NCBI GenBank assembly: GCA_951640165.1
Contig: OX621253.1
Coordinates: 15,456,001-15,520,000 of the forward strand
DNA from: Pseudoips prasinana
Taxonomy: Eukaryota > Arthropoda > Insecta > Lepidoptera > Nolidae
Direction of reading: 5' to 3'
Length of the DNA stretch: 64,000 bases
This document shows positions 44,367-54,755 of the stretch, piece by piece. The position numbers and the translations under genes are program-made. The notes under the pieces were generated by a model, which was not told the DNA's origin, ran no database searches, and was given only the letters and a program-made list of their open reading frames with translations. The first letter of the stretch is position 1, and each line of letters starts with the position of its first letter.

Positions 44367-44564
44367 TCGGGACTAGTACCTCCCTCTTACCCACCCCTGC
44401 AACTCCTGTAAGCCAGGATCAACAGTGGCACACAATGAAATGACGCTGAGCAGTGAGGCTCAGGCATGTCCCGGGGAATTGCTTGCACTGTCTTGGATCC
44501 CGCAACAAATTTGAACCCCCATTATCTGCGGTTGAACACGCTACCGCTAGACCAACGAGGCATT
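44367..44564 (-). mobile_element. tRNA-headed SINE with an R1-clade LINE tail
   Basis: On minus the element starts near 44564 with TGCCTCGTTGGTCTAGCGG (A box) and has a B box in GGGGGTTCAAAT at 44511. From there to 44367 it reads the same ~148 bases as the 3' UTR of the LINE at 7357-12229 (GCGGGATCCAAGAC ... GAGGGAGG.ACTAG). The head is tRNA-like and the tail is LINE-derived, the classic design of a SINE that borrows a LINE's reverse transcriptase. Confidence 0.88.
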
Positions 44565-44894
44565 GCAATAGTACTCAGCTAATAAACGAGTTCTCAATAC
44601 CAACAATACTAAATCCGTTAAAATAACCTCTTATGTGGGATCAAACACAATTATGAATGAAGTGTTTGAATGAGAAACTGCTTGTCAAGTTTACTTTAGC
44701 TATTTACATCGTATTATGTCTTACGGAATTCTATTTTAGGACAAATCTGCTGACATTCAAATTGTCTTCCACCTAGAAAATTTGTCAGTTATATTTGCAG
44801 CTAAACTCGACATTCTCCCTGTTAGAGAATTATTTATTAACTGTTACTTCAGTTGATATAAGTAAACATCACGATGGAACAAATCGTTGTAACG

Positions 44895-45031
44895 ATCGGT
44901 AAGAGTTCAGGTACAGGACGGACATGTTTACGTACTCTCCGAGGCACGGGGGTGTAACGCCGCCATTTTACAGACTTCGAGCTGACGCTAAGAATTCATC
45001 TTAACAGAAAAATCCCAACCTAACTTTTTTG
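44895..45031 (-). repeat. SL SINE fragment
   Basis: gtaagagttcaggtacagga, ctctccgaggcacgggggtg and taacgccgccattttacaga match the SL body in reverse. Confidence 0.6.
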
Positions 45032-45279
45032 GGGACCAGGGCCTCTACCGGCTACCTCGCCGTACATCAATTTCCTAAATAGAGTTCAAATAAATAAAGG
45101 TTAAAAATACTTAATCAATCGTTAAGTCGGCTTCAACGTTGACAATCGATTCCGGATTATTTATGACGTCACATGTGCTCATGGAAGCCGATCTAACGAT
45201 TGATTAAGTGATTGTTAACCTTTATTTGCCATTCATGAAAACGATGTTCGGCGACTTAGCCGGTAGAGCCCCAGACCCA
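45032..45279. mobile_element. MITE family M2, copy 1
   Basis: Inverted ends carry ctctaccggcta and its partner tagccggtagag; inner arms (aataaaggttaa / ttaacctttatt; caatcgttaagtcggctt / aagccgatctaacgattg) make most of it self-complementary. Relatives at 53988-54165 and 54166-54320. Confidence 0.75.
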
Positions 45280-45385
45280 GCCTGACTGCTAAGCCGGAGT
45301 TGGTGGGATCGATTCCCACCCGGGACAAATATTTGTGTAATAAACACGATTGTTGGTTTTATGCCTGGGTGTAATTTAAGTATTA
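45280..45385 (+). mobile_element. SINE S2, 5' part, interrupted by Helitrons
   Basis: ctgactgctaagccgg, the B box gggatcgattcccacccggg and gacaaatatttgtgt are typical. The body resumes at 45748 after the Helitron DNA. Confidence 0.75.
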
Positions 45386-45490
45386 CTAGCTAGGCCCCGC
45401 GGTTTCACCCGCGTTAAAGTAGTTTTGGCGTAAAAGAGTAACAAACATACATCTATACTCACAAACTTTCGCATTATAATATTAGTAGGA
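45386..45490 (-). mobile_element. Lep1-type Helitron, both ends, inside a SINE
   Basis: On minus TCCTACTAATATTATAATGC ... hairpin CGCGGGTGAAACCGCGGGG ... CTAG, between A and T (45385, 45491 on plus). 105 bases. Confidence 0.85.
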
Positions 45491-45599
45491 TGTGTACCTC
45501 AAGCGGTTTTGGCAGTGCACACCCGAATAGTCAGCAGAAGGTAGATTTTCTCCTGCTTACTTGACACTTATCGTCATATTTTGGACAATTCGCACAATA

Positions 45600-45747
45600 T
45601 CTTTATAAATTGTAGCCTATGTGTTATTCTGATGTATGAGCTATATTATTGTAAAGTTTCATTAAAATCCATTCATTAGTTTTACGTGAAAGAGTAACAA
45701 ACATCCATCCATACTTACAAACTTTCACGTTTATAATATTAGTAGGA
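45600..45747 (-). mobile_element. Lep1-type Helitron lacking the hairpin end
   Basis: Contains attgtagcctatgtgttatt, gtgaaagagtaacaaacatc and ends ataatattagtagga (the TC end on minus). The CTAG end is missing, probably by deletion. Confidence 0.75.
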
Positions 45748-45870
45748 TATGTATGTATTAAGAAATATGAAAGAATGTTTATCAGTTGTTTGGTTACCGT
45801 AGTATAGGCTCTGCCTAGTTTGGGACCAGATGGCAGTGCCTGGCCTAGTGCCTAACGCACTGTCATTTGA
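45748..45870 (+). mobile_element. SINE S2, 3' part
   Basis: tatgtatgtattaagaaatatg, tgtttatcagttgtttggtt and gcctagtttgggaccagatg continue the copy begun at 45280. Confidence 0.75.
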
Positions 45871-45904
45871 TCCCAGTCTATGCTATATGTAGTACTAGCT
45901 GAAA

Positions 45905-46024
45905 TAGGGCCATTTTTCATACCAGTACGGATAAAATTAATAATGTTTAAAATGTATAGGTACCACAGTTGAATGTATTTTCCGTATATGTTATGATAAT
46001 AAAATTATTTCTTTCTTTCTTTCT
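45905..46024 (+). repeat. Probable LINE 3' end with (TTTC)n tail
   Basis: aatgtataggtaccacagtt, then gataataaaattatttcttt and (ctttct)n. A short S2 fragment in reverse follows at 46025-46053. Confidence 0.45.
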
Positions 46025-46256
46025 AAGCAGAGCCTGTACTATGGTAACCATGTCCCTAAATTATCCGAGGTTAAAGATACTACTAACGAGATTTATAGAG
46101 TAGACGCGCATACAATTAATATACAGATACGTATAAGATGTAAAGTAGGCATTTCTATATCAATTGTAGGTAAGTCAAGTGGATATATAGGCTTTCACGT
46201 GTAAAAGACTTAATATGAAAGCGCTTTTTGGCAAGAGACTTATTATTCACCATATA

Positions 46257-46632
46257 CAACATGTAACGTAATTAACGCACACCCTCAGATACCCCAATTA
46301 GAATATAACCTATGTTGTAATCATAATACATACACTGAATTTTTTATTTAACGTGTATATGCATTGTTATTTACTAAATTAGTTTCTTGGAATAAAGTAA
46401 ATTTTTCTGTATTTTGTATTGAATGATGGAATTTCTATTAATACAAATAAAACTTCAAAAGTCTTATTATTTGACTTACGGTCCATTTCAATTTATTTTG
46501 ACTGTATAGGGTTAATATGACAATAATTTCTGTAGTTATTTTGGAAAAAAAAATAAAAATTATATAAATCGATTCAGTAAACGATTCTAAACAAACTATT
46601 TTCATGGTGTGCGTTAATTAAGTTACATGTTG
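46257..46632. mobile_element. MITE with 27-bp inverted ends (family M3)
   Basis: caacatgtaac..taattaacgcacacc at the left (46257-46283) and its complement ending at 46632 differ at one base. 376 bases, AT-rich, non-coding. Confidence 0.82.
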
Positions 46633-46639
46633 TTTATTT

Positions 46640-47101
46640 TAATATTCTTAACTATAAGCTCATTGTGTGTATTGATTGGCACACCAGTGTTTGTTGGCAC
46701 ACGCTGGTGGTAGCGATATAGATAATATGGTGGGGGTCGTCTCCTTCCATCTTATATGGCGAGGCAGACGGTTGTGGGCGCGTCATGTGTAAATTATCCA
46801 AAGATAATTAGAGTATGGCTTATTTCCTTGATATCAGATTATAACCGACATCAAAAGAAGGAGTTATATAATGGACTGCATATTTCTTACATACGTTACA
46901 ATTACGATAATTCTTTTTATGTTATTGAAAGGGAATGCTTTCGGAATAGTCTCATACAAATTTTGTTCAAATCAGCTGTTATAAAGACAAGTTAAAGTGA
47001 ATTTTGTGTTTTTTCAAACAGTTATTATTTGACAATATGTTGTTGGCGATATGTACGCACTCATCACCAGACGTTGCCTGTATCTAAAGTCTATAGTAAT
47101 A
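46640..47101. other. Unassigned stretch
   Basis: A 79-codon plus frame (46756-46995) covers a block (cagattataaccgacatcaa) that seems repeat-like. No gene supported. Confidence 0.4.
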
Positions 47102-47600
47102 CTAGCTGTGCCCCGCGATTTCAACCGCGTTCAACTTAATAAATTATAGCCTATGTGTTATTAGTATATATAAGTGATAAGAAAACGCGTTTTTCAGCAG
47201 CAATAGACGTATATTTAGATCTTCAGGATTGCACCATTACAACACTTAGCAAAATTAATTCACTTCTGTATAAACCAAGATACACACAACATACAACACT
47301 TGTTAACAGCCCTTCGGCTCGAGTCCTCTCGGTAAGAACTGCCGAAATAGGCCGTTATTCCGAATGTCATGAACGGGAATGAACTGAACGCATTGGCCAT
47401 TCCGCTCATTCACCTCTTTTCGTCAAATTGTAACCTTTTAATATAGATTAAAATTAAATACAAAGCCAAATATAACCTTTTGAAGTAAACAATCACAAAT
47501 AATGTTACCAATTATTTGAAAATCATAACATAATTACAAAGTTTCATCAACATCCGTAACTTAGTTTTTGCGTGAAAGAGTAAAAATATCATTCTTGCAA
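47102..47600 (-). mobile_element. Lep1-type Helitron with a ~360-base internal insertion
   Basis: The plus strand begins ctagctgtgccccgcgattt, cctatgtgttatta (the hairpin end in reverse) and resumes Lep1 sequence only at about 47536 (agtttcatcaacatccgtaa, gcgtgaaagagta). The DNA between does not match other Lep1 copies here. The TC end is not seen. Confidence 0.6.
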
Positions 47601-48452
47601 GCAAGCATTAGGAAGTACTTTCTTAATTTCAAAAATTACGTGTCACTGACAGACAGGCAAGATCCTCCTAAAAAACATAGAATTATTATAAGGTCAGGTG
47701 GGGTAAGAGAAACATAGTTTACTGGATTTTTTACATTATGAGCTCCAACTAGTAAAAATATGTATGTATTCTAATAGCAATATAAACAAAGTTTTGCTAA
47801 CGAACCATGCTAACTATTATTTTAACACACAAATTGATTCTTCCAATAATAACGGCACAATCTGAAAACTAAACCAGGTCTTTTAATCGTTCCTCTTTCC
47901 CGAGATTTGGGGTAAGAGAAACGCTACTATTTATATAAGTAAAAACACATATTTTTATATGTATCTCTAGGAATTTGAGAACTGACTTTCGACGTAACGG
48001 AAATGAAACCATACCGTAGTTAAAATATGGTTTAATTTAACATTACCGAAAGATAAACGAAATTTGGGGTAAGAGGAACATATTAGTAAAGTCAGGGGTG
48101 GCAAACTACAAAGGTAATGAAAAACATGAATATAAATTTGGTTATTAATAAAATTGAAGAAAAATAAACGATAAATGTCACTAACAAATTTTTGTTATTA
48201 TTATATTTATTTATTATGTTTATTTATTATAGCTTCTAATAATTTTTCTTTCGGTTAAGAGCTCCGGTCAGTGTTTCTTAGGTAACTTAGAGGCTTTTTA
48301 ATTTTTCTGTAACAAATAAATATATGACCTCTAATACGCTAAAAATAAATTGCAGGGACTACTAACAATTAATTAATTGACACTGACTAGATTTTTTTTT
48401 AATTATTGATGTTATTATCATAACCACGATTAACAATAATTTAGTGGTGTAT

Positions 48453-48624
48453 TATTATTGTTTTATTAATTTTTACATGTTTTGCTTATTAAATTAAAAC
48501 ATTTAATAAGAAACTCTCAAAAATAACTATTTCGTTGGTAATGCGATGGCACGGTATGCCAGAGTCACAGTTTCGAATCCGGTCCGAGTCATTTGTTTTT
48601 GCGAGTTTCTTATTAAATGTTTTC
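48453..48624. mobile_element. tRNA-like insert with inverted arms and 14-bp target duplication
   Basis: Flanked by atttagtggtgtat at 48439-48452 and 48625-48638. It contains an A-box-like tggtaatgcgatgg and a B box tttcgaatccgg, bracketed by aaaacatttaataagaaact and its perfect complement (about 48498-48518 and 48602-48622). Confidence 0.75.
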
Positions 48625-48984
48625 ATTTAGTGGTGTATATTTACAATTTAAAATTTAATCAATTGTTAATCGTGTCTTACCACAAATAACAACACTGTTG
48701 TATAGAGATTTCAACAGATTTTGGCGCGCACACATAGCGCCATGTGTCGGTAATATCTGTACCTATGTGTGCTCGAACGACGACTATCAGTTGGCCCCAG
48801 TCACTGCCGCACAAATTAAAGCTGTATAATAATTTCAAGCGATATAACAATTACAAGTTAAACTATCAATACCTACCTAATCTAGGTATGTGATTTTTCA
48901 ACTTGAAAAATGTTTGTCCCTTAAAACGGGAAAGAGGTATAATATAATCATAATCTCACTATATCAGCGCATACATGCATAAGA

Positions 48985-49632
48985 GGCCCTAATAGCTGTA
49001 ATTGTTATAAAATAGAACGTATAAATAACACAAAATATTTAGGTGTCATATTAGATAAGAACTTATCTTGGTACCCCCAGCTGGATATGGTAGGAAATCG
49101 AGCACGTAAACTTATTTGGCTTTTTAAACACCTACGTGAGATAGCAGACAAAGATCTTATTATATATATTTATATTAGCCTTGTTCAATCTTTATTGTTA
49201 TACTGTATAACAATATGGGGCGGTACCTACAAGACAACGTTTATCAACATTGAACGGGTACAACGATTAATTATTAAAGTAATGTTGCGCAAAAAAAGGT
49301 TGTTTAGAACAAATTTATTGTACAAAGAGGTTAATGTTCTTACAGTTAGACAATTATATGTACTACAGTGTATCCTTAATGTACATAAAAGTTATTCATT
49401 TGATCCTAAATTGTTAAGAAAACATAAAGTTTACACAGTAGTTCGCGTTAAAGCTACTAACACGACATTTGCTCGTAAACAATTCTTGGCTCAATCAGCA
49501 TCAATATATAATGAAATAAATAGAACTTTAAACATTTTTTCACTCAACTACTTTGTATGTAAAAAGAAAGTTACAACATGGTTAAAATTGCAAAGTTACG
49601 AAACCATTGAAAAACTATTATCTAACCACTAA
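48985..49632 (+). pseudogene. LINE reverse transcriptase C-terminal part
   Basis: Reading from about 48985: NTKYLGVILDKNLSWYPQL (the thumb-side block found after the RT core of CR1/Jockey/I-type LINEs), then ISLVQSLLLYCITIWGGT, a typical 'YGxxxWG'-like block, and ERVQRLIIKVML. It is open to a TAA at 49630-49632. The catalytic domain is lost by 5' truncation. An ATG at 49087 is internal and not a real start. Confidence 0.82.
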
Positions 49633-49705
49633 AGTGTGTACTTAATCTAAGAATGTAGGTATAAATATATATATACATGTAATCAGACATGTTTTTAGAT
49701 TAAAC

Positions 49706-49723
49706 AAATAAATAAATAAATAA

Positions 49724-49755
<32 letters not shown>
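49706..49755. repeat. (AATA)n and (AT)n microsatellite
   Basis: caaataaataaataaataaa followed by about 30 bases of AT repeats within the LINE 3' UTR. Confidence 0.9.
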
Positions 49756-50433
49756 GGGTATGTATATGTGCATGTTGTGTGTATATGTATATGTGTGGGT
49801 ATGTGAATATACATATATACACAAGTACTAATAGAACAAAATAGAAGATTAATGTATGTTATGAAGCATGTACTTTTGTTATTTGTTAATAATTAAGTTA
49901 AACTTATTCTTCAAATGTAACTACAGCAATATCGATGTACAGATAAGAGAGGGGTCTTTTCTAATACAAGTTACACATAACTTAAAAGAAGAGACCCACA
50001 CATTCTAACAACTACGTGTAGTAAATAAAGGCATTTTTGATTTTGATTTTTGATTTGAAGAGGAACATATGTTTCTCTTAACCTGGAAAGAAAGTCGTGT
50101 TCCTCTTTACCGGCTTGGTATTTTATAGTTTATATTTTTGATGACATAGAAAAAGCACTAAAACAACATAAAATGCGGAAAATAAAGATTTAACATTAGA
50201 ATTACACTTACCAACCAAATTAGCCTTATCACAGATGGTTTTTATCCTTAAAGAGTCACACACAAAAAACGCCGCTAGGTCAAAATTTTAAAGTTCGTCA
50301 ACTGATCTTTTTCTTTCACTTTTACTCACGTAATTATTGTGTTGTAGCGCCATCTGTCAAAAGACACTGAAACTATACATATTACTGTTTGATCGACGGA
50401 GTAACCATGGACCCCTTACCCCATCTGACCTTA

Positions 50434-50639
50434 TGTAAGTTATAACTTAGATCTTTAAATATTATATTTACTACGACTCAATGATAATAATAATTAATAG
50501 ATTATCAAATTACTACAGATTTATGTAAACTTGTATGGACGAGTTTATTCTTATAAAATATACAGTATGTACACAAGTATCAAATAATCAACCGTAAACC
50601 GGCGACCATGTATGAACAATATAATGACAGTAAATTAGG
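50434..50639. other. Unassigned stretch
   Basis: No supported feature. Confidence 0.5.
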
Positions 50640-50725
50640 CAAAAGAGGTGTACAAAGATCGTGATAAATGGCGATCCGTTGTGTCTGCCTGCCCCTCTGG
50701 GAAACAGGCGTGAGTTTATGAATCT
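50640..50725 (+). repeat. RTE-B 3' tail fragment
   Basis: gtgtacaaagatcgtgataa, ctgcccctctgggaaacagg and cgtgagtttatgaat match 16530-16620 in sense orientation. Confidence 0.85.
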
Positions 50726-51538
50726 AATAATAATGTCTTTTTTGTACAATTTTTGTGTTTAATAAGATAATTGTTCCTACTGTAACGTGGTTACCTACCA
50801 ACTAGTACTTTAACTAGAAAGTTCTAGACTATATACACATCAAAAATTAGAAAAAAAATTACTAAAATTAGGCTTTGACTGATTTTCTATACCTATATCT
50901 GCTCCCCCAAGACAAACTTTCTAGTTTCGCCGATAGGTACTATCCGTGATTTCATAATAATACACAGCTTTTTATATTGATAGGTATCCGAAACCCTCCT
51001 TTTAGGCAAGTCTGCTACGAAAGAATTTATTTTATAGACCCTTTAAAAGGGTTGACCGAAAAGCCTAAGGATAATTCCTAATTTAATGTTATGAAAATTT
51101 GGCAAAGTTATTCATAACACGTATTTATAAGTAGGTATCGATATTAAAGAGGGTGTAATCTATATATTATTATATTAAAGAAAGTCGTGTTAGTTACACC
51201 ACTTATAACTCAAGAACGGGTGAAGCAATTTCAATTATTTTTGTGTTTTTGGATGTATCTTCGTCAGGAATAGGTTATAGGATAATAAGTAATAAAACAA
51301 AGTAATATAATCATTAAAATAAAAATTCTAATACATAGAAAGTAATTGCATCGAAATGAAATAAAAACTGTCAAGATTGACAATACATATCGCTATCTGT
51401 CAGTTTTAGGCTATACCTAAATCGGGAAATTGTCTTTGGTTGTTTTTTTTAATAGGTTACTGGTTAATTTATTTGTTTAGTGCGAGTGTTGTTAAAAATA
51501 TTATTATGCGAGTATTATTGTTAAAAAAGCAGCGAACT
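50726..51538. other. Unassigned stretch
   Basis: No supported feature. Confidence 0.5.
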
Positions 51539-51582
51539 AATATTTCTCAACGATGCCGATTACGGCATCGTTGAGAAATATT
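51539..51582. repeat. Perfect hairpin, 20-base arms, 4-base loop
   Basis: aatatttctcaacgatgccg and its exact complement around atta. Confidence 0.96.
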
Positions 51583-51897
51583 ACGGCATTAGCCGTAAGC
51601 TAGCTAAGTTCCTAAATAAATGGATTCGATATTACATAATAATTATTAATATATAAAATTTGGCGAATTGGGAAATTAAGAAAATCACAAAATAATGAAA
51701 TCCGTATACAACACCTTTTCTGATACAGACAGTGTAGATAACCAGACCGATTTTGGTTATTTTTATAGCGTTTCAGTGCAAGCGGGACCATGAATAATTT
51801 TATACTTAGTAGATTTACAATAAACCTGCTAATTGAGATTCCCCGTTATATTTCTATTTGTGTGAAATTTCTATTTGTGTATAATTAATTCTATTTG

Positions 51898-52085
51898 TCT
51901 ATACTAATATTATAAAGAGGTAACGTTTGTGAGTTTGTGACGTTGTAAGGGGTATCTGGATCTACTGAACCGATTTTCAAAATTATTTCACCAATAGAAA
52001 GCTACGTTATTGTTAAGTGTCATAGTCTATGAAAAAAATATATCCCGAATGTTTAACCCGAAGTATTACGCGGGACAAACGGGCA
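51898..52085 (+). mobile_element. Helitron-like element, TC end only
   Basis: Starts TCTATACTAATATTATAAAG; interior ctgaaccgattttcaaaatt and a late cgcgggacaaacgg. No clear CTAG end. Confidence 0.55.
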
Positions 52086-52860
52086 GAGACAAAAATATTT
52101 ATAACAATATATAAATTAAAAGAAAAGCGGTGGGTGTGGTTTCCATAAGTAGTTTTATTTCCGAGCATCTCCGTGCTTCGGAAGGCACGTTAAGCTGCCA
52201 GTCCTACATGTATTCTTTAGAAAACACTCGTTGAACAATGTCTGAGGTCACTCACTCACACACTCACACTCACTGTTGGCCGCTTGACCAAATCTGACAA
52301 TAGGGTTAGATACTATAAAGAAAAGTAACAAAGTAGCATCCTATCTCACACGAGATTAATGTTATCTTTAATTAAAATTTAACCAGAATGACAAGATAAT
52401 CTACAGCATTGTTCGCCGGCAGCTTAACGCATTAGAGTTTGGCGACGCTCACAAAGGCTATTTTGTATTATTATTGTGAAAAAGTTGTTATGCCTTGCCA
52501 TTGTAACTAATTTCTTTAATAAAAAATACAGCACAAGCCACAGTCAGTTTTCAAGAGACTCAAAATTAAGTTAAAGTTACCTTAAACTACGAAAAACTAA
52601 CCGCGAGCTCCTGCTCCGTGTTCGAAAATTCAATTTCAAAATTTTGAGTGACTATATTCTTGTGCCCTGTAGTTCTTAATAGCATGTCTGTAAATTGCCC
52701 ACAGGTCTTCAAATCCCTAGAGCGAGCATTTAAAAAATAAACGAATATTACAAATCCATTCAACAGTGAATTCATGTTCATTATATTTGTGTGGTCTTAA
52801 CATGCACATAAGTGTACGATGAAATATGGTATAAATTATATTCCCGACGAATCTGATATA
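52086..52860. other. Mostly unassigned
   Basis: A 5S-SINE-like scrap (gagcatctccgtgcttcgga) at about 52162 and (cactcaca)n at about 52255. No gene. Confidence 0.45.
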
Positions 52861-53045
52861 GAATAGAATACTATTTATTGTACACCATAAGAATACATAT
52901 TTTATAGGATATTACATAAACAAGTTGTGCAAAGGGCGGTCTTATCGCATAAAGCGATCTCTTCCAGACAACCTTAGGATGGATAGGAGCTGAAGAATAA
53001 CTAATAGCAGTAGGTGTGCAACAAGACATACACCAAAATTGTGGT
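52861..53045 (-). repeat. LINE-K 3' end fragment
   Basis: gggcggtcttatcgcataaa, gcgatctcttccagacaacc match 14560-14620. actatttattgtacacc at the left is the tail side. Confidence 0.6.
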
Positions 53046-53207
53046 ATATCCATAAAAAAAGATATTTAATAAATTTACTGTTTTTTACTGATATACATAT
53101 ATTCTCAAATCTCAACCCAGCGTATAATTGTGAAAGACTCAGATTATAAGTGAAACCAGAGTGTAATAAATATTGCTTCGTAAAATGCTAACTTATTTAC
53201 CTACTTT

Positions 53208-53272
53208 TTTTTTCTTTAATTATGGCAATCTGCTGACTCTTTCAGCAAGTTCTGCCTGTGTCAGGTATATTT
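53208..53272 (-). repeat. Short repeat R2x, copy b
   Basis: tttctttaattatggcaatc, tgctgactctttcagcaa and gcctgtgtcaggta parallel 43045-43115. Confidence 0.55.
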
Positions 53273-53469
53273 ACCTACTTAATAACACTTACCTTCTAGT
53301 GTCACGTAAAGAGTTTGACACGTTCATTATTTAGAAAGGATTGAGACGCAAAGCTAAACTAAATAGCTTAATATAATTGACCCTTTGGTCTACGTTCTTA
53401 CAAACTTCGAATAAGATGACTTTGACTTTTTTGAGAAACTAATTCCACTCGTAGAATTACTCGTGAAAT

Positions 53470-53528
53470 AGGAAACAGGCTAATTACATTCGTGGGAATA
53501 TCCCACGACTGTAATTAGCCCGTTTCCT
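53470..53528. repeat. Hairpin, 28-base arms, 3-base loop
   Basis: aggaaacaggctaattacat then tcgtggga pairs with tcccacgactgtaattagcc then cgtttcct. Two mismatches, loop ata. Confidence 0.94.
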
Positions 53529-53625
53529 CTAAAGATTTAAATACACTACGTTAGAGGAAGCACTAGTGGGTACATATGTTTTGGTTTTCCCATTAAGAGT
53601 AACGTTAAACTTAAATCTTACAACT

Positions 53626-53870
53626 GAAGGACCTGATGGCGTAGTTGGCAAACGCTTGCTTTTCACGCCGGAGGTCATGGGTTCGATTCCCAGCCAGGAC
53701 CGATAATTGTGAACATGTCTGTTTGTCCTGAGTCTGGGTATAATTATCAATATAAGTATGTATTTACAAAAGAAAAGTAGTATATCAGTTATCGGGTTTC
53801 CAAAGTCTCTGCTTAGTTTGGGATGAGATGGCCGTGTGTAAATAATGTCCCAGGATATTATTATTGTAAA
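53626..53870 (+). mobile_element. tRNA-derived SINE, family S2
   Basis: Head gacctgatggcgtagttggc, B box gggttcgattcccag, body and 3' part (gcttagtttgggatgagatg) as at 21971. (att)n tail. Confidence 0.88.
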
Positions 53871-53987
53871 ATGTTATTAACATTAGAGATATGATGCTTC
53901 TTATGGTGAAGTAAAATTTAAAATCGCAAAACTTCAGTCTTGTCTTATCTTGAATCTACTTACATAGGTGCGTAGTCTTTAGTAGTT

Positions 53988-54165
53988 GGGGCTTTTAGCG
54001 ATTGAGCGTCCTACCGGCTACCGGCTAAGTCGCCGAACATCGTGACAGTGATCGGCGTTCAAATAAATTCACATGTGCTCATGGAAGCCGATTTAACGGT
54101 TTATTAAGTCATTTTAATCTTTATTTGTTGTCACGATGTTCGGCGACTTATCCGGTAGCCCCCCA
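53988..54165. mobile_element. MITE family M2, copy 2
   Basis: accggctaagtcgccgaaca and its complement tgttcggcgacttatccggt bracket an interior shared with 45180-45240. Confidence 0.72.
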
Positions 54166-54320
54166 GGGGCTATACCTGCTAAGTTGCCGAACATGGTTTT
54201 CGTGAATGCCTTTCAAATAAATAAAGGTTAAAATGTCTTAATCAATCGTTAAATCGGCTTCAAAGTTGACAATCGATTCCGGACCATTTATGATGTCACA
54301 CGTGGTCATGGAAGCCTGGT
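54166..54320. mobile_element. MITE family M2, copy 3, adjoining copy 2, right end lost
   Basis: ctgctaagttgccgaacatg, aataaataaaggttaaaatg and ttaatcaatcgttaaatcgg match 45060-45140. It ends near tcatggaagcctgg. Confidence 0.7.
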
Positions 54321-54755
54321 CAGCCATGACAAATCATACCCCAGAGATAACTTCACCTTTGGCGAGACAAACGAAAACATCGACTTAGATGAAATAATGT
54401 ATTTGCAGCTTTTCTCATAAATTATTATCAGATGACGTAGAAAGTATATAAAGAAAACACGAACGTAAGCGTTGGCACGGCGCCAGCGCAAGTAATTCAC
54501 ACGTTAGTGGCGCGACCATTGTGAAGACTGGATTGCTGAAAGGATATCTTTGATTTATATAGTACACCTGAGGTTATATGGAGAATGTGTGCAACATTAA
54601 GTTTAATATTAAGCTGAACTCTAAAGCTGAAGCTCATTATATTGGTGCTGATATTTTAGTCTTTTTTTAATTGTTTTGTTGTTCTCTTGGTACCGTGTTG
54701 CCAATAGGTAACAAGGTCCATATGTTTGACAAAAATAATAATGAAATGAAATAAT
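54321..54755. other. Unassigned stretch
   Basis: No supported feature. Confidence 0.5.

Larger units (their letters stand above)
48960..50058 (+). mobile_element. 5'-truncated LINE, CR1/Jockey-like
   Basis: Coding remnant to 49632, then a 3' UTR containing (AATA)n, an AT microsatellite and finally agtaaataaaggcatttttg with a (ATTTTTG)n-type tail at about 50029-50058. The clade is inferred from the C-terminal protein only. Confidence 0.7.
47691..50433. mobile_element. 2.7-kb TIR element with repeated GGGGTAAGAG motifs, carrying nested insertions
   Basis: Left end aggtcaggtggggtaagag; right end ccccttaccccatctgacct, its complement with few changes; both flanked by TA. The motif ggggtaagag(a/g)aac recurs at 47702, 47911 and 48065, and inverted at about 47893, 50095 and 50412. 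No transposase frame is visible. Between lie a tRNA-like insert (48453-48624) and a LINE (about 48960-50058). Confidence 0.65.
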
